A DNA stretch of 64,000 nt from Sitta carolinensis (GCA_032173965.1 CM063287.1:9863859-9927858); one strand, 5' to 3'; shown: positions 1 through 15,039, numbered from the stretch's first letter. Numbers and translations are program-made. The notes: generated by a model from the letters alone, not told the origin.

Positions 1-662
1 AACTGAAGTTAGATAAGTGTTTTCTTCTAAAAGGTAATTTCTTACAACATCATATTCCCAACACTTCTCCCCCACCCCAACGAATCAAATCTGTTGCTGT
101 AGCTCAGTACTTTTTGTACAGTAACCAGTCATAGCTTAAGTTCTGCAGCTGTATTTGAATGCATGAAGAGCTTCAAATTTGTTTGGCAGTCCATTCAACC
201 TTTAAGAATGCAAAAAAAGCTCTTTCAGTTTCTCTCATACCTTCTAAGTAGCACACCATAAATATCTCATCTTACCAACAGCATCACCACAAGATAAAAA
301 TGGTAAAACATTTTATGTTATTTACATTAATTTCAAGTGAATTCTCAAGCTTCCATGGCAAAACACATTCATCTGGTATTTTTTACAATATTTATTAATT
401 TATTCAAAATTTCTATCAGAAGTTCCATGCACATGAGCACGGAAAATTCAAACAGATCTAAATGCACTAAATTCCCATAAATACAATTTTATATCACTTC
501 CATCTTGACACACTCCTATGCAAAACTCATGGATAATTATCTCAACAGAAGAGCTTAAAAAGTGAATGACCCACTCTGCTTGTTCTAAGAAGCCAAATTA
601 ACAGATTTGAATAATGTGGGTATAACAGACAACAAATGAGCTCATTATTCAACATTCTCCTG

Positions 663-678
663 AAAAAAAAAAAAAAAA
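663..678 (+). repeat. Poly(A) tract, 16 A
   Basis: A pure run of sixteen A. The 5' neighbour shows no recognisable retrotransposon body, so I treat it as a simple homopolymer. Confidence 0.95.
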
Positions 679-3600
679 TCTCATTTATATTCCCAGCGTG
701 GCTTGAGATTTTGGTCTACAAAGTGGTTTGGGGCAGAAAATTTTAGGTATTACAAAGTTCCCTATGGCATGGGGCTGCAGCCAGTGGGACTGCAAACCTC
801 CTGCTGGATCCGTGTCACTATCAACTGTGGAACTAAAGTGTACCATACTGAGGAGCTCCTGAAATTACAGCTCACCACTGATGACACCAGCCAGCTCTGT
901 CACAAGAAAGGATTCATTATTTGTTTGGAACAGATTATGCTGCTTTGTTGAAATCCTCTTCAAGGTGGGGGAATAAGGAGAAGGCCACCCTGTTCTTTGA
1001 GTGCAGCGTGCTTAAGCAGATGGGACTGTACATATGGATGAAATAATTAAGATTCAATGTGTAAATGCACTACGCATTCTGCCCTCCCTGCAATTAAGAG
1101 ATTTTACTTTAGGCTATGGAAGCACACTCCTACAAAACCCAACCCAAAATAACTACAAAGAACTTTCTATATGTTAAGCTAAAAAAACATTCTAAAGAGG
1201 AAAGTAAGGCATGATATGCCATAACTGTTTTTCAGCACAGTAATAGCAGAAACATAAAGGTGTTACTCTAAAACAGGATTTATGAATTAGTTTCACTCAT
1301 GTTTATATATTGATCTGTATGTTTTGTAGCACTCTACCTTCAATAAAAACAACCATTTTAATTTTTCTTTTAAGCAAAACTATCTTATAAGAGTAGATAT
1401 TAAAGGAAACTGAAGCAATAGAAATTAGAACACCAGCTGGGCTACACCACATTTTCTGGAGGAAATGCATTATAGCGATCTTTAGTATTTTCAACTATGC
1501 TAATGACACTGAAGGGTTTGCTGACAAATGTTAAAGAGTGAATTTAACCTTTAACCCAACTGTAGACATTAACATCATATTCTGAAAACTTTCCTGGAAC
1601 AACACTCTGCACCCTAATTATTCAGCAGCAATTCTAGATGGTCTTCAATTTGAATCCCTTTAAAATAAAGGCTAATCATATTTTATCTGCTACTTTACCT
1701 TAACTGAGATTTCCAATCAGTTGCATTAGTTTGCCACTAAATGTAATATTTTCTCTAAACTACAGATTTAGGATTGGTATATTTAATTATGATGTTTTTG
1801 ATCACATATTCCTTAACCTTCCAAAACCAGGATGAAAACATATTTTTCATCACCTGTGATGGTGTTAAATGACCAATACACATTGTTAAAGGTTCTCAAT
1901 CATGACAGAACCTCATGCAAAATTTCGGTTTCCTGCAATCATAAAAGCAAATGAAAATAGACAGAGGACACATTCTTGAAAAGTCAAGTGCACTTTTGTA
2001 GAGATTTTTCAGTCCATTATTGGATCTTTATAACCGACTCTGGTCTTGGAGAAAAATATCATTAAATATGCAGTTTTATAAGATAAAAATATATCTTATT
2101 CTATGATAGTAGTTAATGATTTTAAATATTTGTTTTGATAGTAACAGGAAAACATCTGCTTTCACCTAGCACCAGTCAACAGGTAACACCTAAGAACTGA
2201 TGCACCACTAGCTCTGATTCTGGTCAGAAGGAGAGATTCAGTTTACCTGTTAAATGCAAATGAGATGTAAGTTTCTGAAGTTTAGTCTTTTTCTAAAAGT
2301 GTTCCTTCTGCTCCTAATCAGTCAGAAATTACAACTCTACTTACAGGAAATTACATCCATCATTTTAAGTTAATATGCATTAAATGAATGATAGAGATTT
2401 AATCCAAATGAGATGTCTGAGATTCTGTTCCTGTTTCTCCTTCTGGATAACATATATTTGATTTGACTATTAATTTAAAAAGTTGAGCTCTTCTCTGTCA
2501 CTCCCCCTGACAGCCTTTCACTGATACTCTCTGTTCTAAGATTAAGAAAAGCTCTGAAGGCTCCTTAACCTCAGAGTGAAGAGAGAAAGATGGAAATGGA
2601 CTCAGCCAGCTGCCACCAGAAAATTCTTGGATGTCCTTGCTAAAATGGGAACCAAAGATTCTCGCATGAAGCACTCCAATAAAGGTAACTGTCTCTGAAT
2701 GACTTTCAAAATCAGATCAGCAATTTCAATTTCATAGTCTTTTGAAAAGGTATTAGCAGCTATATTCTCTGTTGCGGTATATATGATGAACTGTCATATT
2801 TCTAAGAACACGCCTTCATATAATCAGAGATGTTAAACTCTAATCAAATGAGAATATAGACAATATGTTTAGAAAGATGATGACTTCAAAATCTGATCTC
2901 TCTCTTTCACACCACTCAAATCACAGTAAACTCATAGCAATTACATCTTTTCTCCCTCTGTGACCCAACAGTTGCTTATGTGGAAAGATGGAGGAGGTGG
3001 CAACTGGGGCTGGAGTATTTTATGGCCCTGTAATCTGTGCAAACCTCTGGGCTGCAGGTGGAGACGGTTCATACACAGCCAACTGCTTCACTGGGAAATC
3101 TTGGAGATATCTTGCCTGGATTACTGTATATTATGGAAATTTGGACACTATTTTAGAATGTGAGAGAATAAAAATCCTCATGAAGCAAATGAAAGTTTGG
3201 CCTTATAGAAAATGAAAATATCCCAACCACTAACGTATCTAACTTCATCCTAAAATACATGGTTCTTTTTTTGGAAGGAAAGACTTTCTTCCCCTGAATA
3301 TTCTGTTCTGTAAGAGGGTTCAGGGCTTTGAGTCAAGTCATATGAGCTCATGAATTCTTCGGGAAAAAGAGCATAACACTAAGCTTTGGGTTGTGCACTG
3401 GCTTGTGCAAATGCCATTCATAAGGGTCTAACATTTCTCTGTGTATTTTTAAAAACCTAGAACATATAACTTTAGCAGGGACTGGTCTGGTCTTAAAAGT
3501 TTCCATCTGGAATCTTGTCTAGCATTCTCATTAGTCTGGGCTCTTCTTTTAGAAGACAAACCTTTTTTTCCAAATGTTGTATAAATAATAATAAAAATTA

Positions 3601-3886
3601 CTTATTAAAATAGATGTTAAAATGACCACCTTTAAGAGTTGTCCAAAGTGGTTTAATTAAATTTTTTTCAAGTGAATAATGCTTTTGAGCCAGACAGAAG
3701 AGGACCATTAAGCAATATCCATTGAACAGGTCCAGGATTCACTCTCTTTTCAGTTGAAACACAGAGAAGACCTAAGTGAAAAATCTTTTTAAATTAATTA
3801 TATTCAGGTACATGGAAAAATGTTTAGAAATATTGTTTTCATTTTGTCATGGAAGAAAAAAGACTCAGAAAGCTCAATGCTGCCAC

Positions 3887-3901
3887 AAAAAAAAAAAAAA
3901 A
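3887..3901 (+). repeat. Poly(A) tract, 15 A
   Basis: A pure run of fifteen A after GCTGCCAC. No processed-pseudogene sequence is recognised upstream. Confidence 0.95.
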
Positions 3902-5498
3902 GTTTCTATTCTACTGGACTCTCTTCTTCAGTAACTAATTAATCTTCAGGATTACTTTTGAAGAGGATGCAAAGCAGATACTGAACAGATCAGATTTTTA
4001 ATGACAATGTAATTATTTATGAAGTTGTACCATATTTAACACACTTTGTTGTGTGCTGACTGCCTTCAGGAATTGTGGGAGGAGCATGTGATTTAAGAAT
4101 TATTGCAATTGTTAAACACAGAAGGAATATTTTTCAAAGTCTCAAATGGGAGTTGAAGTTAAAATGCCTTTCAAACTCTCACCAGTAAGGCTTCTGGGAT
4201 TTTTATATAGTTTTAAAAAGTCCCAAGGGCATTCTACTGAGTTTGCTGTATTTGTTTTTGCTTGTATACCTACTTACTATATGAAGAGAGTGAAGAAGAA
4301 ATTAACATCAAGAGCATGAAGAAACTTATTCAACATGGAAATTTTAAATGTGCTTGTGCCCACCTGACAACACTGCACAGGACAGGACCTGTCTCACACC
4401 TGACACCTCCAAGTGGATGCTGCAGTTTGAGTGAGACTTTGTGTGTGCAAGGAGGAATAAAGCAAGCCAAAAACACCCAAGAATTTAGGAAAATTGAGGA
4501 AGAAATATGTCACATAAATGGTTCCCAGTCTCCCATGAGATTAATTTATAAAAATGTTGCAAACATTTAACATAATTGAGCATAGAGACCCTTATGCTTT
4601 GGTTGCATAAAAAATTTGGTTGCAGAAATTCAGCAGGCTTGGTATAGCGGCAACAGGATTCAGATACTCAGAAAAATGAGGCATTAGAACTAATGTAAAG
4701 TTAGTTACCTGCTCCATGGGAACAGTTTATATAAAAACATTACAAATATGTGGGAGAGCATGGATGTGAAAATAAACAATAAATCAGATCTTTAAGGTTA
4801 ATGTGTCCTTTAAATAAATAGCAGAGTTTGGGTGATCCCTTCTGTTCTGGTTTGCACTGGTAGTGATATCTCACAGTTATGATGATAGATAAGCATGCTA
4901 AGGGAGCAATCATCCATGTAAATTTGTCTGACATCAACAAGAATCAAGAAGAGGGAGGCAAAGCAAGCTTCTACTTTCAACAGAGAATAAATATGTTGTT
5001 AGAGTACTGCATTTGTCAATACCCAGGCACAAAAAAATGTTATATTTAAAAACTCAGGGCACTAAATGTAACTGTCCTTCATCACACAGAAGTCCTGCTG
5101 AGGACAATGCAAGTCTTGCTTGATGAAAGGCTGACAAATCTGTCCCGGAGACATGATAAAACAAACAGTGGTTATTTCTGCTTATTTCATACTGTCACAG
5201 TTAAACATAAATGGGTGAATTTCAAGCACAGCAGGAGAGCAATAGAAAAACCATGGCTTAAGCAAATTGCTAAGCAACATTTCAGTGACTACAAGTCCCA
5301 CTTACAAACTTCTGCTAGACCAACAAATAGAGCAATACTGGAGAAGAATTCTTAAAAGCCCCCAGAACTTAGGTAAGTTCGTAAACCTTTAAGTCAGCAT
5401 ATAAGACAGCAAGTTTATTGGCACCACTAATTCGGGGACTTCTTTCAATAGCTCTCTCCAGCTTGAGTCACTAAGAGAGCTGAAAGTTCTGCTGCTTG

Positions 5499-5580
5499 TA
5501 ATACAAGTAATAGAGTATTAATGATGCAAGCAATACCATAAATATTATTTGTATTAATAATGCAGGTAACAGGCTAAGTC
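5499..5580 (+). repeat. Degenerate two-copy direct repeat
   Basis: GTATTAATGATGCAAG (5515) recurs as GTATTAATAATGCAGG (5551), 36 bp later, with looser similarity around each copy. A further short duplication, TTCAGTGTTAAG, occurs twice within 5612-5652. These are local duplications, not a recognised element. Confidence 0.55.
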
Positions 5581-5659
5581 TCTAATTTACAGTGCAAGCA
5601 CTACCTGAGAATCTTCAGTGTTAAGTTCACTTGAGAAGTTCAGTGTTAAGATGATGACA

Positions 5660-8600
5660 GCTGCTTTTTACTGATTCTTTAATTCTAAACTAGAAGTATC
5701 AAGATTCATTTCCTGAAATTAATCTGATTTTAGAAATACCATGAAATCAACAGATTTAGGGCTAGCTGTTTTCCTGACTTTGTTTTCTGGTGCCAAATCA
5801 TGAATACTTTTAGGCTTGTGTTTGGTTTTTTCTTTAATAAAAACTCCTTAAAGTAATTATTGAGTTAAGTAATTTCAATGTAAAACTCAAATTTCAATAA
5901 GAATATATTAATGTACTACTTTATGGTCATCATTCAACATTACATCTTAATATCTCAAACAAGATTAATACACATTTTGTTAAATTACTATTTGAAACAG
6001 AAAAGCAACATTTTCAATTTCAGACGGAAAACTGCAGTGGTGGGAATAAAATGACTTGTCCAGGACTGCAGAGAAAATCTGTGGTGCAAGCAGGAAAGCC
6101 CTGACTCCTACTCTAATGCCTTTACAGCAGCATCCTAATTCCTTCCACCTAAAAAAAAGAAATTTCCAGGTCCATGAATGTGAACACAAAAGTACTTGTG
6201 TAGTGGGTGCAAAGCTGAAAGCTTTGCTGATATCTTTATACCCAAAAGTGTGATGCTGCATATCACAACAGAGATGCTTTTTACTGTATTCAGATCTAGT
6301 GACAGTAACAAATCCCAGTAACTGCAGTGGTATGCTTTGAAATAATTACACATTGATATCAAAAGAATTTAGAAAAAATTCCAAAGTTTCTCTATCAGAA
6401 AAGCACATTTACCATTATGCAAATCCTACCACTACTGTCTTTCTTTACAGCACATGCCTTGTTCAAAAGCAGGCAAAGCAGGGACTAAGGCCAAGTCAGG
6501 GTGCATGTGTTCCAAATATGTTCCTCTAGCTAGAAAATAAAAGCTTCTTATGACTAGATTACAGAATGCTTCATCATAAATCCTCATAAACACTTCAGTC
6601 ACCTTTTCTTCAAATGGCTTTATGCTTTCATGGCTTGAAAATTACTGCTTCTGCTCTTTTGCACAATATGAACAAACCACAAGGTCAAAACTCTCTCCTG
6701 AATAACTACATAAATTACTTTCTACATGCCAAAGGTGGTTATCTGAACGATCTTGAAATTTATTAACACCAAAAAACCCTCTTAGGACACTTAGTTCCTA
6801 ACACCATATTTCCATCCCAGAACCTCTTCACTCTGCTGCTAGCTCAGTTCCAAAGTGAAGTGTGGCGAATTCCAGCTCGATGTGACCTCAGCAGGTCCCG
6901 GAGCGTTTGTTCCTGCTGGGAGCAGGGTCAGCTGGGAGCAGCTCAGCAGCTCCACGGGGCCAAAGCCCTCTGGCTTTCACAGTCACCAGGAACAGACAAA
7001 ACAGCTGGAAAACTTCCAGCTGGACTTGATTCCTTTCCTATCATCAGCACCACATCTTTTTTTGCAAACATCTGCAAACACACATCATGTACCTTTCAGT
7101 GTAAACTCCGAATAAACTTAGGGTAAGTGCAGATGAAACAAAAAGATTCTAATGCTAGTTTCTTCTGACTTTTAATGTTATACATTTGTTCGCCTTTGAT
7201 AGCAGATTGTATTTTTTTTTTTAATTCTGTAGCAGAACTGCAAATAGGGAAGTACAGACAAGGTTCCAACTATTCATATGCTAGTTACGTTACAAACAAA
7301 TCCTGATATTTTCCAAAAGGATGGTTCTGAGTGTGGATACTGTAAACATATTGGAAAAAACCCCCATAATTACTGCAAAATAATTAAAAATATTATTATA
7401 AACCTATAAGTGCTATTTTGAGAAACACTGCTTCCTTTTATATTAACGGTGCATTTGTATAATATCTGGAATTCATGAATCATATATAATAATGGGAAAA
7501 GACTATTTGACTTCCCTGGTATGTATTTCTGTTTAGTCAGCAAGAAATGATTCAGATGTTAAATGATGAATGATTGCTCTACAGTCCCATGTTCTTTTAC
7601 AGACTCTTTCAGCAGCTAATATTTCTGAAATTCCTGAAACACTTCTAAGAGAGTTTTTTATTGCTGGTAAGTGTTAGAGCTGTATTTTCCACGTAGAACC
7701 ATCTTTCATTTGATAGCATTTTTTCTTTTTCAACACAGTTTGAATGGAAGTAAGAAGCATGCTTTCTATACAGCACTGTGGTCAGAAAGACAACCATACT
7801 TATCATGTTTAAAATTCTCTGTAAAACTGTCCTGTAGCTTTATGTACCTGTCCTGGTATAGTCACCCTAGGACAATACCTTAATATAACTTAAGCAGACT
7901 GGGAGGATTAGCTAAGTCTGACCTCCAAGGACCAGTTAACTGTTGCAATAAACAAAATTATATTTTGGCCTCCCCAGGAAAGGCCAGCACCATCTGCAGT
8001 TACTCTTGTTTAAGATACCAAACATGGAACACATTTCATGCTAGTCTTTCCTACATCAGACTGGTAACATACATCTGAAATTGTTTAAGTTACCTACAGA
8101 TTTTTTTAACATTTACCAACTGTGATACTTGGTCAAAGTGTCCGAGTCAAACTTGACATACTTTAAAAGATCATTCTGTACTGAAAGTTACTGACTGATA
8201 ACTACTGTGAAGCACTGTTTTGATAGCATAACATGCTGAAAAATGGTGGCTCTCACCTAGGGAAAAAAAATAGTCTGAAGGTTAAGAGCTCTCATCCTCC
8301 TCCTCCTATATTGGCTGAAAATGATTATCATATTTTTACTCAAAATGAAAAGAATAACATTGTGAATTCCAAATCCCAAGAATGTTGCATGACATTTTTT
8401 CAATAAAAACAGCTTCTCATTTCAGTATGGAATTGTTTCTGCTGGCTAAGCAGTTGGTGTTGGAGAGCAGGCACAGCTCTTACCTTTTAATCCACCACTA
8501 TTCATACCTAAAAGATGATGCATGACAGCCATAGCACTGACAGGATTTGAACTATGGGAAACTTTAGCCAGTTATGTTGACATTAATCAGCTAAATCTGG

Positions 8601-9948
8601 CTTTGAACATTCCTTAAAGGAGCACAGTAGGAGTGAAATGGGGGCTGGAATGGGTCTGACCTAAAGAGGCCACTGCCTGTGGAGGGCATTTGTCACTGTC
8701 ACTGTCCTGTGATGGTGTTCCTGAGATTTGCTTTGGAGCAATTGTTCTCTATGGAAAAAGATGCCCCATCCACATAGCATCTCGTGCCTTTGTAAAACAC
8801 TAAACAGGGCTTCTCATTGCAACTCCTGTGCAAAGCAGCTCTGAATTTTATTTACATGCATTACTGCCTATAGGCACCACAGGACCCCAAGATGCAGAGA
8901 GGATACAGGAAAGTCCATATTCTGTTTATAATCCAACTTAAAAGGAGTTAAAGTGAAGAAGAAAATCAGAATCAGTTGACATTTTTTTAATACATGGATG
9001 ACACAGTTCTCTAAAGAGTGGAGTGATAAGTCTGGTACCCATTACGTAACAGAAGGGATTTGAGTTTATAGAGAGATTTGAATATTAGCCTAAGGAAAAG
9101 AAAAACAAATGAACAAACAAATTCCCAGACTCTATGCAAATTAAACAGATTTCATATATTATAATAACTCAGCAAAGTGTTCCACGTACCAATCATCTGG
9201 TCTTCAGGACTAATGCACAGAGAATTAAAACAGGCAAGTGAAACACAGCACATGGTCAAATGATAACAGTAAACTAGAAAAAAAATCAGTATTACAATTG
9301 CAAACACAGTTATCTGTTTATTGCACAGAAAAACTGCTATTTGTCCACTGAGTGTATTTTACCTCACAGCTACAGAGACAGAAGAGAATCACAGAACTTA
9401 TGGCATTTTTTTCACAATCATACTTCTAATTGGGCATACAAGCAGCTGAAATGTATCTAAAAACCATTCAATCTGTTTAAACTGCAGGGAAAATCATTCC
9501 ATCATGCTAAGAACTAACGAGCTACAAAGGAAAAAGATGCACTGTAATGACAGAAAGTGACCATATTACTCTTTTTAATAATGCTTTGTGCTGAGTGTTC
9601 ATTTGATTGGACTTAAGACAGATTGGAAGGCTTCTTTATACAGAAATTTTATACTTCCCAGAATACCTTCAGATAACTTTATATTGATTTAAAGTAGAAT
9701 AATTTTCATTTTAGCATGTTGACTTTAAAAATTATGAAAATACTTTTGGTTTCAGAACTATGTTTCTATCTTGTCTTTAATTTATCCTCCAGGTACAAAA
9801 CAAAACTGAAGCTTGAATGAATTAGGCACTAATTCCCTAGTTATGAATGTTCAAAACTAACAATTTTGGTTATACTTGCAGACTCATCCTGCTGTTGGAC
9901 AACAGGGATTCTGTGTTCCCATCTTGTTAGACCTAAGATTGCCCTGTA
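5660..9948. other. Unique AT-rich non-coding sequence
   Basis: Frames of 60-93 codons overlap on both strands around 5980-6362 and 6855-7126 without recognisable products. A patch near 6840-7010 is somewhat richer in G and C (CAGCTGGGAGCAGCTCAGCA) but has no repeat I can name. Confidence 0.65.
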
Positions 9949-10085
9949 AAATCACAAGATCATTTAAGCTGGAAAAGACTTCTTAGATCAGCGAGTCCAA
10001 AACTTCCAAGTCCACCTCTAAACCATGCCCCTAAGTGACACACCTACAAGTCTTTAAAATACCTCCAGGAATGTTACTTGCCAAA
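9949..10085 (-). mobile_element. CR1 LINE 3'-end remnant
   Basis: The sequence starts AATCACAAGATCATTTAAGC and continues through GGAAAAGACTTCTTAGATCA, GAGTCCAA, AAACCATGCCCCTAAGTG and TACCTCCAGG. These are successive landmarks of the avian CR1 3' region read in reverse complement, so the element's 3' end is at the left. Similarity fades after about 10085. It is truncated at its 5' side, as is usual for CR1, and is diverged. Confidence 0.82.
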
Positions 10086-13000
10086 ATTATGTCTGAGCAT
10101 AAATAACTTGACTCTTGTGGATAATACCATCATGTTGACTTGAAGGCTGTAAATTATTTTATTGAGAACAAGAGAATGTTTCCCACTGTGGGCCCACTGA
10201 CAAGAGAGGTCAGCACAGCAGACAGAGAAGGAACCACTGCTTAGATATCATCTGGGGTAGAGATCATCTGATAAATGTACAAACAGCTGACATTAATTGC
10301 TGCATTCATGTGTGCATGAACTATAGTGTGTGACGCAAGCTGAAGAAAGCATGCTTAGAAATTAAAAATACATTTTGTTGAGAAGAATCTGAAGGCATAT
10401 TAGAGAGAATATGATAATAGAAAAAGGGAAATTACTGAGAGCTAAATAACCTACTGATTACTGTACTTTTAACCATATTCAGCTTGATTTATTTAAGGAC
10501 CGGTTCGGTTGCATGGTGCTTAGATTCATGGTGTGACAGCTAGAATAACCTGGTTTTACGTTATGAATATTTGGCTCAGTAAAATGTTCCTTATGCTGGT
10601 TTGTTTGGTTTTTAACACTCTTATCTGGCACAAACAAGAGATGAATTTGAAGGGAATGACCACTACCAGCAAGCCCAGCTTTGGCTCTCTCCCATTGGCT
10701 CCGTTCTGTGCATGCTGCTGGAGCTACACTGGTTTGCCTGGGCTTACTCTCAGCTCTGAAAACATAGCCAGGCAGACTGAGGCTTTGTGCTCTCCAAGGT
10801 ATGAAAATTGCTCCCAAACTTTTGGAGGCAGATGTTATTTTCTGCAGGAAAATATATAAGGAAGAAAACTACAAATGTTTGCTTATACAATGTAAAGCTC
10901 TGCCCTTGCCTGCAGAATTAGGCTCTCATATGTTTTCCTTTCTGAAGTATTTTTTTCTTTGTGGCAAGAATACCAGAAACAAAATAAGAGTTAAAATTAA
11001 AAATGTTGCCACTATCCAAATGAATATGAAATTTCATAAATATTATGGCTTGTGTTATAGCACTTCAAAAATACTTTAAACAGATGGGCTAGTGAGACTG
11101 CCATTCATGTTTCAGCAGTGAAGAGGCATGTTTAAACTGCTGGTTGAAACACAATATAAAGCACATGCCATACGTAGTGTCAGAGAAAAAAGGTTTGTTT
11201 GCTAAGAAATCATAAATTTAAAAAAAATCCAAAGAGCTAACTAAATGATATATTATTTTGTATAACTGTAATTTCTTGATAAGAGAGCAGTGGTCAGAGA
11301 AAAAACACTGCTATACTGTAGAAGTAAAAGAAGCAAAAAGAAAATAATCCTGTTTCTCTGAATAAAGTATCACAGTTTTTTCAAAACAACTATCTGGATA
11401 AAAAGCTGAAAGCTGGAAGTTTTGTATACTCCTCTACACCAGAAAAGCACAATAAAACCCCTAGAAATCAGCTGGGGAAAAAATATTTTCTTCAAGTGAT
11501 AGCAGTCTAATGGAGATAAAGAATAAGGATAAGAATTTTAATCCATATTTCAATGAAGATAAAGGTGACTGACAAAGGAAGAGGAGAAGGAGGCATGTGT
11601 TTTGTATCTTTCCCTATGATTTGAGATAGTATCTTACTGGAGGGACATTAGTTAACCTGAATGGTCACACTCCAGAATTTCACTATCTAACAAATTCCCC
11701 AAAGTAATCTGCTCTATATCATCATCTTTTAAATGCTAAAAATGAATCATTTAAAAATATCCTATAGATCACTTTGATTTTCTGGTGAGGATTTCTGTTC
11801 ATTTATAAGCGCCACAATGATGAAACACAAAGGTAACAAAATATGAGCAAAAACATTAACTGTAGCCTTATATCATGATACAGAATTCAGTTTTAACTCT
11901 CAAATCTAAAGGAATCCTTTTGCATAGGGCACAGAAGTATCCTAGTGCAGGTTATGGAAGGGAACAGAGGAGGCAGAGCTGACTATGAGAAGGAAAAACT
12001 ACTGTTGGGAACTACTTTGTGCATTTAGAAAAACCAACATAATGTCAGATCTTCCATTCCCAGTAGGTGAAACAGAAAGCCAAGCTCCTATGTTGTTGCT
12101 TGAAGGCCTGTAAGAGATAAGGAGTCATGCAGCCTAGCCTTACACTCCACCTATCTCCACAAGGATGTAAACTGAGCTTAGATAACGTCTCCCACAGGAC
12201 TTGGTAATCATTCCTGCTTGGGCCCATTATCTTCGCAGAAAAACACATCTCTTCAGTCTCAACAATGAACAGTAGCTTAAAGTCAGATTCTAATCTTACA
12301 GGTTGGCATTCACAAGTGTTAACAGATGATTCTAGGACACAAGTATATTCATTGGCTATGCAACTCACTTTTTTGTTGAGTCAAAGCAAGTTGGAGTGAA
12401 TACCTCTCTCTCAGCTGCATCAGGAAACACTGTTAGGAGCTTGGAGCACTTGGATTGCTTTGCTTTCTCCTTTCCACATCTGATCCTTATTCTGTAAGAG
12501 AGCAGTAAAAGAAATGTAGAGAACTTGCATCACTTATTAGAAAGTGATCTCTGCTCAACTTAATTAATTTAAGAGAGTCAGGACCAATTATTCTAGAAAA
12601 AAAACTAATACATAGAAAATCCAAGTGACTTGTTGGTATGTTAGGTGTGAGGGGCCACTCAATTACTCACCATCCCTTATTTCAGTTACTTCTCTCATTT
12701 GTAGGCTATTATTTAATCAAGTCTTTGTAGGGCCTGTTGCTTGCTTTTACATACTTGGAGTAAACTAATTTTTGGAATTTTTGCATTAATTTTTAGGCAA
12801 AAGATATGTAAGATCAGTACTTTACTTGAACTCCAATGAAGCAATAAGGTATTGGATATCCTGTCATTTATTCTCGGGCCTGCTGCTCATACTGTGCTGT
12901 GCTGCCCATATGAACAGGATCAGATGAGGGTATGAGAGAAAAATCCGTGAAAACAGCTGTGAAATAGATGCATCAAAAGTAGGTTTAGGCTTATTTTTCA

Positions 13001-14613
13001 TTTTTAACCACACTTCTTTTGTCACAGACTCAGACACAGGGAATTCTTCCCCTTCTCCCCGAGCCAAATAAGCCGGGATCTCTACAGGAATCATTCAAGT
13101 GCAGCTGTTACTTCCCCACTAATGGCTATGCTGGACTATATCAGAAGGAGAAAAACTCCATAAAGCACCATTTCAGGAAGAAATTTAAAAACAGAAATTC
13201 TAACTCCCAACTATTCTGTCTGACAGAGAGCAGAGATGGATGATGCAGGCAGAGGGGATAGTAGCAGCCATAACTCTAACTTTGCTGCCATTAATGTTTA
13301 TGTTGCGTATGAAGTGGTTTACCAACATGCTGATGGACTGGCATAATGTGCAAGCACAGGATTTATTCCTTTATGCAGCAGCTATGGGAGAACACAACCA
13401 CAAATGGAAGTTTCAGTAGAGACAGTTTCAAAATAGAGAGATTTATCTTGACAAGTAGAGAACAGCAATAAAAAACATATTATTTGGTGGAATAACTGGT
13501 GAATGCATTATCCTGTCAATATTTAACTGTCATAATCAACTTAACTAATCAAAGCTGCCCTGGAGTTTGTATTGTTCTACATTAATTTGAGAGTAATTTA
13601 TAATTTTACTCACATTTGCATCAATGTAAATGGAACTAATAAGTTAAATCTCAAAGTTATGTGAAACAAGAGACATAACACACTTTAACACTCACATGCC
13701 TACTCTGCAGACCATGCATTCTCACACAGGCTGCGTTTCAAACCAGCAGATGACACCAAAAATGGGCTTGCTACCTATGCTGTACGGGCTATCCACACTC
13801 ACAGTGACCCTGTGATAATGACTTTGCTAATTAGGGAGTGCTTGTAGTAATCTTTGGTCCTTCTCTCACCTGAAGTCACGCTGGAAGGTGGCTTGCTGTG
13901 GCTGGCTCACTCACCTCTTTGCAGATGTGTTATTAACATCTCCTTGTGACCTATCCAGCTCTGTATGCTTCATCAGTCTGTTTGCTCCACTCAGGCATAA
14001 ACTGCTGATTTTTGGATTAGCTGCTTTTGTCTGTTAATCTGCCCTTGACTCACAGACTGAAATGTTTTAGCAGTGGAATTCTGAAGCATTTCAACAGTTG
14101 TTTCTGAACCACGTAGTGAGTGCCTTTAGAAAAACCCGCATGCTTTGCCGAGACCTGGGGCTATTTGTAGACTCTCTGTATGTGCACCAAGCAGTACATA
14201 ATGTGTATAAATGCAGTGCTTAGATAAAGGGAAATTCAGCCTAACGTGGTGTTCTCAGGCAATTATGTAGATCTCAAACTGAAAGCAATAGCATGAGATC
14301 TTTTGACTCTACAGAACTGAGAAAAGCTCTGGCTGAAGATATCAGAATTCCCTGCATGGAAAAACCACCAAGTCATACCATGTATATTGGTACAAGCTCT
14401 TACACTGTTTTCAGCAGCAAATGCTGGCTTGCTCATCCTTTGACTAGAGGGCAATACAACAGCCTCAAAGAAATGAGGAAAATAAGGTTTAGCTACAACT
14501 TTTTTGCAGAAAGATGGGGAAATTAGCATGTAGAATTGTGAAGACTAGAGGGTGCTATCTACACTATGATTTTGATGCCAGTCAAGCCAATGACCTCCGC
14601 ATCATTGTTGAGA
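10086..14613. other. Unique non-coding sequence
   Basis: It contains antiparallel frames of 112 and 108 codons at 10479-10859, frames of 92 codons (10801-11079) and 107 codons (12045-12368, minus), and pairs of overlapping frames at 12864-13243 and 14263-14529. All lack recognisable domains. No repeat element is seen. Confidence 0.65.
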
Positions 14614-14632
14614 AGAGAGAGAGAGAGAGAGA
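14614..14632 (+). repeat. (GA)n microsatellite
   Basis: About nine GA dinucleotides, preceded by GTTGAGAA. It is short and pure, with no repeat body next to it. Confidence 0.93.
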
Positions 14633-15039
14633 ACAAGAATTCCTGTAAGCTTTGAGGCTCCCTGGGGGTAGGTACATCCAGCTGTATATTTAATGTGTGT
14701 GCAGCACAGCTACCAGGACAGCAGTGTGTGGCTCAACAAATGCAGGCACACAATGTGGCATGTCCCCAATGACAGATCAGGCAAATTAAGAAAAACACCA
14801 AGGGTTTGACTGAATACCATCAATAGTTTGATTCATTCTGTGTTTTGTGTCAGAATGTCCAAGAGGGAGAGAAAAATATGTGTTTAAATATATTGCTGAT
14901 GGTTTAATTGCTGAAACTTGCTACTCCATCCCTGCTCAGTTGTAATAATGATCAGGGCATGGAGCATTACTTGAAGAATTAATGGCCACCTGAGGTTAAC
15001 AGCCCACAGCTAAACCTTAAGCTTTCAGCTTTCTCAGAT

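Larger units (their letters stand above)
1..5490. other. Unique AT-rich non-coding sequence
   Basis: Apart from the poly(A) tracts listed, nothing recognisable is seen. The longest frames are 82 codons (703-951), 82 codons (5107-5355) and 102 codons (4262-4570). None has a domain, signal peptide or convincing splice-flanked exon structure. Confidence 0.7.

Noticed and set aside
703..951. 82-codon frame as a conserved exon
   Set aside because: No recognisable domain, and its start and end do not fit splice signals with an adjoining exon. Its length is ordinary for chance.
9386..9425. GAATCACAGAACTTATGGCA as another CR1 tail
   Set aside because: Only the first dozen bases resemble the CR1 terminus; the following conserved blocks are absent.
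14293..14529. Overlapping 77- and 88-codon antiparallel frames
   Set aside because: Mutual overlap on opposite strands with no domain; typical of random open sequence.
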